Shown here: positions 37,289 to 48,500 of the stretch, in pieces
How positions within the stretch are numbered: the stretch's first letter is position 1
Layout of the letters: each line of letters begins with the position of its first letter
Assembly (NCBI GenBank): GCA_002245135.1
Contig: NGBS01001163.1
Coordinates: forward strand, 186,001 to 250,000
DNA: 64,000 nucleotides
Source: Proteromonas lacertae
Taxonomy: Eukaryota; Sar; Bigyra; Opalinata; Proteromonadidae
Reading direction: 5' to 3'
Translations under genes and position numbers: made by a program
The notes under the pieces: generated by a model
Databases searched by the model: none
The model's input: the letters and a program-made list of their open reading frames with translations, nothing else
Told to the model about the DNA's origin: nothing

Positions 37289-37560
37289 ATGAGTGATTAT
37301 GTACAGGCCGGTTACTTAGGTAAGGTTGTTCTACATGAATCATGTTTTCCAGAGACCAAGAATCCTGAAATAGGTGAGAGCGGAGCTATTTGTAGTGATG
37401 GTTGTACTATACAGACCAATACTGGATTACAGTTTGCCAAGTATAATTTATTTTTATTGTGTATGATAGCACTCTCGAATTCGTTAGAGCTCAGTATACT
37501 GTTTCGGATCTCCCTTCTATTCCTCGTATGGGTTCAGGTTTCGTCTACTTTCAAAAATAA
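37289..37560 (+). CDS. Small 80-residue protein, GC-richer than its neighbours
   Basis: The exons are 37289-37440 and 37470-37560, joined by a 29-nt GTAT...TAG intron that keeps frame to TAA. The product starts MSDYVQAGYLGKVVLHESC and ends PSIPRMGSGFVYFQK. It has four cysteines and no hydrophobic segment. Codons such as CAG, GCC, GTT, CTC and CGT are more frequent than elsewhere, giving roughly 40% G+C. I do not recognise it. Higher G+C can mark strong selection on a highly expressed gene or recent transfer. The start is uncertain because an upstream exon could exist. Confidence 0.5.
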
Positions 37561-37680
37561 AAATATGGATATCGTTATATATCAGAATGTACATCTAATT
37601 ATTTATTCTATTTTCTTTATGTATTCCTAATGTGTTTATATTGGGTAAAACAAAAATACATATATAATCAAATAATTATT

Positions 37681-38717
37681 TTATGATTTGTGTTCTTCTA
37701 TCCATTTTTCTGAAGATTCCCACAATGATTTTTCCAACACAGAGGTACAGATTGGTGATGGATTAGCTTTGCAATGTCCAGCAAATACACTGTAAGTGTC
37801 AAACACATTATCATAACCACTAATAGGAATTAATGTTGTGGTAATATATTCACCTCCTTGAATATCATCAGCTACTGCAGCATATACAGAGCTACGACAT
37901 CCTTGTTTAGTACTCAAAAACATCATTTTAAACAACATTTTATAAAAGAATGACCATCTTCTCCATATATTACTGTTCACTGGTCCAGGATTAACAGCAA
38001 CAGCTTTAATATCACCACCACTACCTTCTTCTTGAGCTAATCTCCTATTTAATTCCCTTGCAAAGCAACACATTGCCAGTTTTGTTTCAGCATAACAATC
38101 TTTTAATTCTGCATGAGCTGCTTGATCAAATAAACCTTTTGCATTACGATGAGCTACTGAGGAGAGACAGACGATACGACCTACTTTGGATTGCTTTATT
38201 AATGGTAATAATTCTTTAGTTAGAAGAAAATGACTCTAATGAATGTATAAATATAAAAAGAATACTAAATAGTTGACTTTGAATGCTACTGAATAACCTT
38301 CCTTATCTGCATTTGTACCTTTCATGGCTGTTCCTGCATTGCAGATTAGAATGTTCAATTTACCAACTTTTTCTTTATAATTTAAGACAAAAGAATGTAC
38401 TGAACTGAATTCTTGTAAATTAAGTTCCATTGCACTATATTAATTACAAAAATCTATTAATACTCTATTGATCCACCTTTATCATTGATATCCTTTGTCA
38501 ATTCATCTACTACAGTTTTAGCACTGTCCATATTTCTACAACCAATTGTTACATGGATCCCCTTCTTTACGAGAGCTCTAGCGGTTTCTTTACCAATTCC
38601 AGAATTAGCTCCTGTTACTATTGCATAACTACCTTTTACCCATTCTGCTGTTTCATATTTCTATAATATAAATGCAATTAAAATCAATAATACCTTCTCA
38701 CAATTACAGCAATTCAT
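37681..38717 (-). CDS. Short-chain dehydrogenase/reductase (retinol-dehydrogenase-like)
   Basis: The exons (minus) are 38694-38717, 38464-38660, 38266-38434 and 37681-38235; introns are 33, 29 and 30 nt. The 314-residue protein is a classical SDR: cofactor site TGANSGIGKETA, an NAG strand (ILICNAGTA), VNYLSHFLLTKELLP, catalytic serine in IVCLSSVA, and YxxxK in CYAETKLAM. The PGPVNSNIW segment is also typical. The TGxxxGxG and CRN residues suggest NADP(H). Substrates in this RDH/WWOX-like branch are retinoids, steroids or other lipids, so no precise substrate can be given. Confidence 0.88.
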
Positions 38718-38741
38718 TTTTTTTTAAAATGATTTAAGTTT

Positions 38742-38747
38742 GGCTTG
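38742..38747 (-). promoter_or_regulatory. CAAGCC motif before the SDR gene
   Basis: GGCTTG on the + strand (CAAGCC toward the gene), followed by AAACTTAAAT, lies 25 nt upstream of the SDR start. It resembles the CAAGCC-AAACT pattern at other starts. Confidence 0.35.
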
Positions 38748-38820
38748 TGAAATTCGAACTTCCTTTTAAAAAGAAATTCTGAATATTTAATTATTCCACT
38801 GCTGTATTGCATTATTAAAG

Positions 38821-40401
38821 ATGGAAAGTAATAGATTAGACGATGAAAGGTATATATATTTAAATTTAGCATATTTAGAGATATTATTCACTTTAAAGCA
38901 AACGAAGTTATAATAAAAGCTGGTCAGAAATTTGTAGTACCAATTGAAGTTCAGAGAGGTAATTCTGAATTAAAATACTCTTTCCAAACAAAGGATTATA
39001 ACATTTCTTTCTCCATAGAATATGTCAACCAGGACAATAAAACAATAGAAGTAATACCATTATGTCAAGTAAACTCACATTTAGAAGCCATAGAAGGCTC
39101 GGTAGATCTTCCTGATCCAGGAGAAGTTATAATCACTTGGGATAATTCATTTTCATGGATGACTGATAAGACATTACTTTATACTATCGATTTATCAATG
39201 CCACCGCTCATTGATGCAGGGTATAAATTATTTATATATTTAATTATATTTGGATAGTCTAATATTATCAAGATTAGTGTTATACCATACTGGATTAGAC
39301 AATACGAGAGGAGAAAAAGAAATATTAGAAAATGAACATAAAGAATATGAAGAAAACAAATCCAAAATAGAAGAAAGAATCTCAGAAATTGAAAAAGAAT
39401 TAGAATCAGCTAAGAATGAATTAAATGAAGTTATAGAAAATGATAATAAAGTGTGTGAAACTCTTGAAGAAACAATTGAAAGTGTAAATAAACAAGAATA
39501 TCAATTAAATACATATTTATTGAATAGTATCTTTAGTTTATTAGGAGATGAGATATTATTGAACTTAGAACCAAGTGATATATTGAATTTGTATATTTTA
39601 TTATATATATTTTATTAATATAGAGGTTCAAGTAGTAATTTATTATTGCCTTATACTCGAGAAATCGAATTCTGGGAGACTTATTTTGACAGTGTTTCTG
39701 ATGATATTATTTCTCCAGTGATTAATGGATGTCAATGGTTGAATGATTATTATGAAGGTTTTAAAAGTGGTGATTATACTCATATTTATGATAATCTTAT
39801 ATCACCAGCACAAAATAACGAGAATCAAGGAAATGAAGAGAAAGAGAGAGAAGAAAATAATGAGAAATTAGATAGTATAAATATAAATAATATAAATAAT
39901 AAAGAAACATTGAAGAGAGAAGAAACAACTGAACAAACAACAACAACAACTGAAGACGATATAACTTCAAAACCAACATTAATAGCCAAAATAGATGCAG
40001 AAGATGAAGAAGAAGAAGAAAGAAAAGAAAAAGAAAAATTAAGAAAATCAACTTCAAAAGACAATGTTGGAATAGTAAATATGGAAGAACAATATATATT
40101 AATTAATGATAATGAATATGAGAAGTGTAGTGTTACAAAATTCGGTAGTAATGGATGGTATAAGAATGAAAATGAAGATTTATCATACATTATATTCCGT
40201 AGTAAAATCCCAAAATTAGTCGTTGGTCCATTAAGCACTTCTGTATTACGAGATATGATTGAAAGAGCTAGAGAAAATGGTTATTTAATCGCTTGTCCAG
40301 GTACAGATCAAGGCCATAATGGTTATTATGTGAATAAGAAAGGAAATGTTTCGAAATGGGAAATAGTTAACAATGATTGGAAGAAAGTGAAATTATCTTA
40401 A
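38821..40401 (+). CDS. GOLD-domain protein with coiled coil
   Basis: The exons are 38821-38849, 38879-39220, 39258-39590 and 39624-40401 (introns 29, 37 and 33 nt). Residues about 15-115 resemble a GOLD beta-sandwich (VIIKAGQKFVVPIEV, ITWDNSFSWMTDKTLLYTI). A Glu/Lys coiled coil follows (about 130-200), then a conserved-looking segment, an acidic linker and a C-terminal basic/aromatic region (NGWYKNENEDLSYIIFRSK). GOLD domains without a signal peptide occur in lipid-binding and Golgi-associated proteins and bind partners. No closer assignment is possible. The gene diverges from the SDR gene across about 100 nt. Confidence 0.65.
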
Positions 40402-40467
40402 AAATCGAATTGTATTATTATTATTTTATTATTATTAATGAAATATACTAATTATTATTGATGGATG

Positions 40468-42118
40468 TTATTTCTTTGGTTTGTGATATTTATTCAATAA
40501 TCTATCATAATTGCCTATACTTTCTCCATTCTTTAATTTCTCTAATACTTTTCTATCCTCTTCGTTTTCTAGTTTCTCTAAATCTTCATTTATGTCTTTA
40601 GCTATTTCATCATTACTTTTACTATTTAAATCGCCATTTATTCCATATTTTTCAACTACTTTCTGGTTTAATTCTCTCATCAATTCTTCTTTTTCTTCAT
40701 CTGTTAAGCCTAAACTAGATGGATATTCATTCATTACTTCATTAAATATTTCATCTTCATTTCCATACATTTTTTCACTTATTGCTTTTATTGATTTTAG
40801 ATCTTCATCTGTAAGTGATATATTTGTGTTTAATATTTCATTAAACATGTCTTTTTCATTATCTAGAGTTAATATTGAAGTATGAAATGATCTTTTATAT
40901 ACTTTATGATGAACAGTTTTTCTACTTACGAAGGATTTCTTTGCTAATTTTTGTTTGTTTGAATCAGTTTTGTTTTTGTATTGTTTCTTTGGTTTATTTA
41001 CACTCTCTTTCACTTCTTCTTTCATAATATTATCACTCACTCTAATCTTTCTTTCTTTCTTTTTCTTATCTATCTTCTCTTTACTATTACTCTTTGTTAT
41101 TGTCTTTGATTTGAATTGTTCTATGAATTTGAGCTGTGATTCTTTGGCAATACTGCTTTCATCACTTACATTGTCTTGATTAACATCTTCTGGTAGTATT
41201 CTCTTAATTATTTCATTGTATTGATCTTTTTCCATTATATACTTGTTATATTCTAGTAATAACTTTTCTCGAATCTTTTCATTCAAGTATTTTTCATATT
41301 CTTCCTCTTTCATACTCGATTTTAATTTTTCTAATCTTTTAGTTTGTTTTTCTTTATATAACTCTTTCATTTCATTATAAAAACTATTATCATTCATCAA
41401 TTCTTCAAAATTATTCATATAATAACTATATAAAGATAAAATATAAGAATCACTCATATCGTAACAACTATTCTTATATTCACCATTTTTATTTTTTGGC
41501 CAATCAAATGAAGGGATTAAAGATGAAACAAAATTAAATCCATTTTGCTTTATTACACTAATTTTATTACTTTTATAATCTGATGATGGATTCTTTTGTG
41601 TTATTAAATGAAAAAAATGTCTAAAGAATAGTAATTATACTATATTATACCTTGGAACTGAAGGATGGATTTGAAATACTGAACAATTCAGTTTCTTCAT
41701 ACAGTGATAATGAACTATTCCATTTATTTGACATAATTTGAATAGATTTTGAGTTGTCCAGTTATTTCCTGAAAAATGTCTCATAAAATCTTCAATACAA
41801 ATTTTGTGTTGTATTTCATTTTCTGTTAGTATTTCATCATCTAACTTATTGCATATACTATTAGCCATTTCAAACACTGAAGACTCTTTGTTTGGAGTAA
41901 TCACTCCCAACTTTTTTAATTCTTCTATTCATATATATATATAAATTATTACTGTTTGAGTCAATCATACAATATCCTGTTGAAGATGTACTTATATCTA
42001 AACCTACAAACAAACAATTTCTTTTATTCATTCCTTTCGATATTGATATTTTATTATCATAATATTTCATAATGTGTGTCAACCACTCATTTGATTTAGT
42101 AATTAGTTTATTTGCCAT
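40468..42118 (-). CDS. RuvC-like (RNase H fold) nuclease with C-terminal extension
   Basis: The exons (minus) are 41953-42118, 41651-41924 and 40468-41620; introns are 28 and 30 nt, giving 530 residues. The N-terminal ~190 residues have a RuvC/RNase H arrangement: first acidic strand FVGLDISTSSTGYCMID, second acid in KICIEDFMRHFSG, helix TQNLFKLCQINGIVHYH, and paired aspartates in CYDMSDSYILSLYSYY. All four acids expected of a Holliday-junction resolvase are visible. The last ~330 residues are Lys/Glu-rich helices with no recognised domain. Eukaryotic RuvC-like resolvases known so far mostly act in organelles. The N-terminus (MANKLITKSNEWLTHIMKYY) could, but need not, be a targeting peptide. 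Confidence 0.65.
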
Positions 42119-42348
42119 TGTATTTGAGGTAAAAATGATAAAAGTAATTTGAATTAGTAAAATATATTCGTTTCATTCTTTTTGTTTTTGCTTCTATATT
42201 TAATGTGTCAAATAGATAAGAATTGATATGATTATACAAAAGAATGATTATAAACATGGTTGTTTATGAGTTTTTAAAATGATTAATGTAATTCTATTTA
42301 TGAATTTAAATTTATGTTGTGATATAAAGTTTAGTAAGGATATTACAC

Positions 42349-44988
42349 TCAATTCATTTTATTTAATCGATTTAATAAAGAAATTATATCTTCTTTTTCT
42401 GGTTCATTACAACCATCTATATATTTTAAAGCATTTTCTAAATATTCTTTACTTTTTTCTATATTTTTCTATTAATCATGATTATTGTAGTAATATACCG
42501 TGAAGTCACTAATTAAGTTCATTTGAAATATCCGTTTCTTTTTTTTTATGACAGTTTATTTTTTATGACAACTAGATAACATATAAATGAGATATCTTTC
42601 AACTGTATTGTAAACAGTTTTTTATATCTATATTGATGTATATTAATAGCTTTTAATAGCTTTTATGTTTCTTGAAATAGGATGGATATTATTATTGTGA
42701 CAATGTCAAAACAGCAATGCAATTATAATGAAGCATATAATGACTAAAGTAAACGTATTTCTACAGAATTATGAAACTATCAAATAATTGTGAAAATTAA
42801 TTTGAATGAAGATAGGTGAGAAATGATTAGGTAGAGAAGTAAATTTTCATAATTGTTTGATAAAAATAATGATTGAATATGTAAATATATCATACTAATA
42901 CAATGTATATGTAATATGTATGTATATGTAAGTGTTGAAGGAGATGGATGTATTTTTTTCAAATTTTTTAAGCTATAGAAATAGATAATAGAATATTTAC
43001 TATGTGATATGTGTATTTAGATATGAAATAAGCATAATAATAATAGTAGAAATAGTTAAGCATAGGCACTTTCATGCCGAACAAGATCTCTATATATTTA
43101 TTCTCATTACATATACTAAAAAAATGTTGAACAATCAGCATAATATAATGGTTATTAAGTGCTTATTCAAAAGGCAAAAAGTTATCTACATATTTAAATA
43201 TGAAAGAAAATAAAAAATGTGTGCAAAAAATTTGAACCAATTTAATAATTATTTTCTTAACCCATTTTAAAAATTCACTTCTTTTCTGATTCAATTTCAA
43301 AAGGTTTTGGCTCAGAAAATAAAATACCATTTATTCAAAATTCAAATATTTGAACTTAATTAGTGACTTCACGGTATACTTTTTCGAAATAATATCTACC
43401 CATATTCCTATAATAACCTAGTTTTATATTATCTTCACATAAATACTTTTCTACATTTCCTAACATCAAATAACAATCAGCAAGATTTACAGTTGCAGTA
43501 TATTTACTTTCATCAGTTTCTGAATAATCAAGCGATGCATGAAAGAGTTCTAATGATTTTTCATAATCTTTCTATTAAAAATAAATTTAGTTTAATATAC
43601 CACATAATAATAACAACAACCAATACTTATATAATTTTTAGCTTTATCTTCATTAGAAAAAGAATATTCTAATGCAATTTTATAATATGATAATGCTGTT
43701 TCATAATGACGCTAACAAATATATTTTTGCATAATTAATACCATATTAAGATAAATTTGTCCTATACGTTCATAATTCAATCTTTTATCCTCATTTGTTG
43801 TAGAATACAGCAAAGATATTTTGAAATATGATATTGCTTTTTTATATTCTTTCTATTAATTATTAGAAGCATATTTATACCAAATTGAAATAACTTACTC
43901 CTAAATTTCTGCTATTCCTTTCCTTTTGCTCATTTGTAAAAGAAGTTTCTAATGTTGTTTCAAAGTAAGGCAATGATTTTTTATATTGTTTCTAATGAAT
44001 ATTACTATTATTATATTTATACCAAATTGAAATAACAACAACCTAATAAGATATTACTATCGTATTTCTCTTTTTCAGATGATGCATATTCCAGTGAAAT
44101 CTGATAGTATGAAATTGATTCTTTGTATTCTTTCTATTGATTTATATTAATACTTCATTGTACAATATCAAAAAAATAATAATCTCCTATTATTTTATAC
44201 ATTTTGTAGTTCTCTTCTATTGAGTTTTCTTCTTTTATTTCTTTTATCATATTATTCCATTTATCATTCTCTTTCTTCTTTAACATTCCTATTTATCTTA
44301 ATTTCTAATATTACATCCTTCATTGATGTAATTATTTCATCTATTGATAGAAGATTTTCTTTGTCTACTAATAATAATTTAGAAAGAATTCTATTGTATT
44401 TCAATCTATTGCCTCCATATGTACTTTGTAATATAAATTCCTTTAAATCTTCAATGAAATCTGTATTGAATGGATATATTTTACTAAATATTCTATAAAA
44501 TAATACACTAATATCCCATAAATCATTTCTTATATTCATTTCTTCATTCTTTAACATTTCTGGACTTAAATGTATAATCACCTTTTCTTCTAATACTTTT
44601 ATAGTTGTTATTAATTTTAACATAATCTTATTTATTTCTAGTTCATTTAGTTCTTTCTTTTTCAACATCTCTTCAACATTACTTTCATATTTTTTCATTA
44701 TTAATATAAAATATTTTTCAGTAATTATGTATTTATCATATATTAATATATTCTTCAGTATTAACTCTTTCTCTTTTTCAATCAATTCAATAAATTTTTC
44801 TAAATTGCATGATATTATGTTATCTTTATTATATATCTTCACATATTTTATCTCATCACTACTCTTCTCTTTCATTTCTAACAGACTATAAAAATCATTC
44901 TTCTTTACTGTTTTTATCACCTATAGGCATATTAAATATTATTCAAATATACACAATAATCGTCTTTTAATTCATCACATTCATCCAT
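42349..44988 (-). CDS. Pseudokinase with C-terminal TPR (Sel1-like) repeats
   Basis: The exons (minus) are 44953-44988, 44164-44920, 44023-44133, 43881-43991, 43742-43852, 43601-43711, 43380-43571 and 42349-42468. Four consecutive exons are exactly 111 nt, in phase 0, each encoding one 37-residue repeat beginning K-x-Y-K-x-(S/A)-(I/L). The N-terminal 250 residues look kinase-like (KYVKIYNKDN; SPEMLKNEEM then DLWDISVLFYRI), but no HRD or DFG segment is present, so it should be catalytically dead. Joining the kinase part to the repeats needs a +1 frame change near 44280. The intron between the last two exons is 911 nt because a MITE sits in it. Confidence 0.72.
42496..43376. mobile_element. MITE-type DNA transposon with 26-nt terminal inverted repeats and TA target duplication
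   Basis: Positions 42496-42521 and 43351-43376 are perfect inverted repeats of 26 nt, starting TACCGTGAAGTCAC at each outer end. A TA dinucleotide flanks each side (42494-42495 and 43377-43378), as for Tc1/mariner-type insertions. The 881-nt interior holds no recognisable transposase, only short AT-rich frames, so it is non-autonomous. It lies in an intron of the pseudokinase-TPR gene. Taking out the element and one TA leaves a 28-nt GTAT...TAG intron typical of this genome. The perfect TIRs and clean target duplication suggest a fairly young insertion. Confidence 0.9.
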
Positions 44989-45520
44989 TATCAAGAATTT
45001 CTAAAAAATAAAATTTCAAAAGTGTCAAGCCAAATCTTTTTAAGTTTTGTTTATGTAAATATTCATCAAATGAAGTAATATATAATACGCAAAATATTCG
45101 AAACATCTATTCAAATGAGATTAGTCTTAAGGATTATAAAAAGAAAGAATTTTTACATAGAACAAAAAATGATTATTCTAAAGGATTATATCCGATAAAA
45201 TGAATATATAAGTGTATAATGTTGGATTTCCTCTCATTTCTTTCTCATTTTCAACACATTAAAGACTATCTCTTTTTAGCATGCAAACGAGTTACATATA
45301 TTATCGTCCATTACATAGATATAATCTTAATCATCATTAAAGGATTTTTATCATTATTAACGTGACTTAACTCCAATCACTAATTGACATTATCAGACAC
45401 AATTTTTGCTATTAATTTATCTATATCATCCCATCTAATTGGTATTGACTTCTTAATTCATTATGATATTTGATTTATAAAAATATATTCGTTTCATTTC
45501 CCTCCATTTTTTAAAAATGA
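44989..45520. other. Divergent spacer between pseudokinase-TPR and SMC5
   Basis: About 530 nt of AT-rich DNA without a supported exon. TCAAGCC at 45025-45031 is about 40 nt upstream of the pseudokinase start and is followed by AAATCTTTTT. I see no similar motif close to the SMC5 start. Confidence 0.45.
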
Positions 45521-48500
45521 ATGAAGCAGCCTCAGCATCACTCGTTGTATGATATATAATATGACCAATTTATTATGATAATTTAATACTAATATACTGA
45601 AATAGTATCAGTTACATAGTTCTAAAGAATTTTATGAACTGTAAGTTATTTGAGTTTAAACCTGTGATGGGAGTGAATATGATCTTGGCTCCAAACGGCT
45701 GTGGTAAAGTATATTTGTTTGTATTTATTGAGTTAGAGTACGATTTTAGTAGCTGTAAAAATGGCTTGTGGTTCAAAACCTACTGAATGTGGTAGAGGTA
45801 AGAAGATAGATGATTATATTCGTAATGATGCTGATAAAGAAGAAGAATCGTCAATTCTTGTATTTACTATGAAATATGATATTTGAATAGGTAAAGATAC
45901 ATGTAGACGATGAATGTGTGAATGGAGATAATGATGGAGTATAAAACTGTGTTTTTTATTAACAATAGTATAAAAATCATGATAATAATTGCACGATCAG
46001 TTTATTTGTTGATTTAAGAAAGGGAAAATATAATTTAAAATACAAAACCAAACAAGTATAAATAAATATAATAAATATAAATATATAAATATATAGTTAA
46101 AAAAAGAAATAGAAATTTATTCATTTTTAAAAGAAGAATTCAAAATCGATGTTAATAATCTATGTCAAATATTACCTCAAGAAAAAGTAACTGCATTCTT
46201 AACAGACAAGCAAGATAAAAATCTAAAGAATATCGAAGAAATAATAAAACCAGATTTAGTATTAATATAACTATATTATTATTATTATTAATAGTATAAA
46301 ACTCATTTCACAACTAGAAAAGGATATACAAACAACATCCTCAGAACAACAAATATTGACTCATTTACAATCTGAATTAGAATTATTAGAAGATAAATAT
46401 GCTGTATATATATATATATTATTATTATTATTAGAGATGTAAAGGTCAACAAGAATTACGAAATCGTCAAAAAGCTGAAGAAGAAAGAATCGTATTTCTA
46501 AAAGGAGTGAAATCCTGGAGAATGTATGATGAAATAAAAGATGGATTTAGAGATATTCTAACAGAATATAATAATTTACCATCTATTGAACCAATACTTC
46601 AGAAAATAGAAGGTTTTAGAAGAGAATTGAATGAAATTGATAAAACAATAACAAAATATAAACAATAGTATATATTATTATTATTATCATATATTTATGT
46701 AATAGTCATCGTAATGAAACAATAGATAGTTTGAGAACATTAAATAGGAAAAGGCAGAATGATATATTGGATATAGACGACAAAGTAAAACGGTATTTAT
46801 TATATTTCTATAGTTGAAAAGCATCAACGACAGAATAATATTTTATGAGAATAAAATCAAAGGAATTGAAAGAACTGTATAATATTTTATTTATTGTTTA
46901 TTAATTAATAGATAAATGATGAAAAGAAGAGAATAGAATTTCTAGAAAATTCTGAATTGTCTTCACCACCTCAAGAGATGGTTGATGAATTAAAATCACT
47001 AAAAAATCCAATTCAAAAAGTGTCAAACTTTAGAGCATCAAATCAATAATAAAATGAATGATTTAAAAGGTGAAAATGATAAATTAACAACACTTGTCAA
47101 TAGAATTGATAGAGATATAAATAACTTATATTATACACAAAATTCATCCTTATCAGCAGATACTTCAAGATTAATGGATTTAGTCAATAATCCAAATAAT
47201 CGAATAAGATTTAATAATAAATATTATTTACCTATCTGTAGATATATTAGTTGTAGAAATAATCAAGATGCTAACCTTGTGAAAGAAGTATTAAGTTACT
47301 ATCTATTGAATGGTGTGCTGTTTTTGAATGATGAAGATGGTTATAAAACTAGAAATATTGTTAGATCAAAGAATTTAAAGCATTTAAATGTTTATACATA
47401 TACACATCAACTACCAATAAAGAACATCAATCTTGAACCATTAAAACAATTTCATATATTCAATACAATTGATGGATTAATGGAATTTGATGATGAAGAT
47501 GAAAGTTTAAGACAATTTTTAGCAACCAATTCATATACAAATAGTATGCTTGTAGCAGATAGAGGTTTTAATGAGAAATTATTTGAAAGATACTTAATGA
47601 ACTTACCTCCGCCACCAAAACAATATCAATACCAAGAAGAATATCAATATGCTATGAATAGTAGATTTATTGAGTTAAATATGATGAAGATTATAGTAGT
47701 CTATACACCAACTCATAGATATCAGTTTAATAGAATAAGAGGTGGAAGGTTTGCTTGTGGTTCGAGTTTAAGAAGGAATGTCAATCATAATTTGATAATT
47801 CCAGGTTTATTAAATACTAAAGTATAATTTATTATATTAATATATTTGAATAGAGAAAGTTATATGGTAATAGAGACAATTATATTAACAGGTTAGAATC
47901 AATAAAAGTTGAAATGAATGAGATAATGCAAAGTAGTAATGAGAATCATGAAAAAAAAGAAGTGTTTAAAAAGAAATATGATGAGTTATACATCCAGTAT
48001 ATAGATATAAAGAATAAACAAATGAGATTACAACAATTGAAGAGTAATATGTTGAAGTATGAAAATGAAAGACATAATTATTTACAAAAGAAAGCTGAAG
48101 CAAGTCGCCCAGAACTAAAGAGACAATCACTCAAACAATTGATGAATTATGAAATAGAAATATTTAAAAATACAAAAAGAATGGAGAATTACTTATTATT
48201 AGATTCTATTATCAATGATTTAGAAAGAAATAAAGTTGGTTTACATCGAAGTATAAAAGAAGAAGAGAATAATAAAGCAGTGTATGAAGAAACAAGGAAA
48301 AATATAACTCGAAGATTAACTTCAGTAAATAATGATTTAGAAGATGCTTATGTATATATATTATTATTATAAATGTATATAGAAAAAAGCTCAATCATTA
48401 TATAAGATGAAAGTGAAAAGACTCAATTTAAGAGATTGCCCAGTCAAAACTCAATATTTAGTGGATTATACAGCTCCACCTGAATTCTTTAAAGTGAAAG

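Noticed and set aside
40511-40885. Hydrophobic plus-strand frames opposite the RuvC-like gene
   Set aside because: The apparent membrane protein is the reverse complement of Lys/Glu-rich codons (Phe/Leu/Ser shadow).
42780-43213. Short frames inside the MITE, considered as a transposase remnant
   Set aside because: Neither contains a DDE/D pattern or helix-turn-helix; they are under 75 codons and AT-driven.
16516-44280. TGA as a sense codon, to explain the frame breaks
   Set aside because: TGA ends the RING-like gene and the pseudokinase-TPR gene in good context, and reading TGA through would not restore the required frame at any of the sites.
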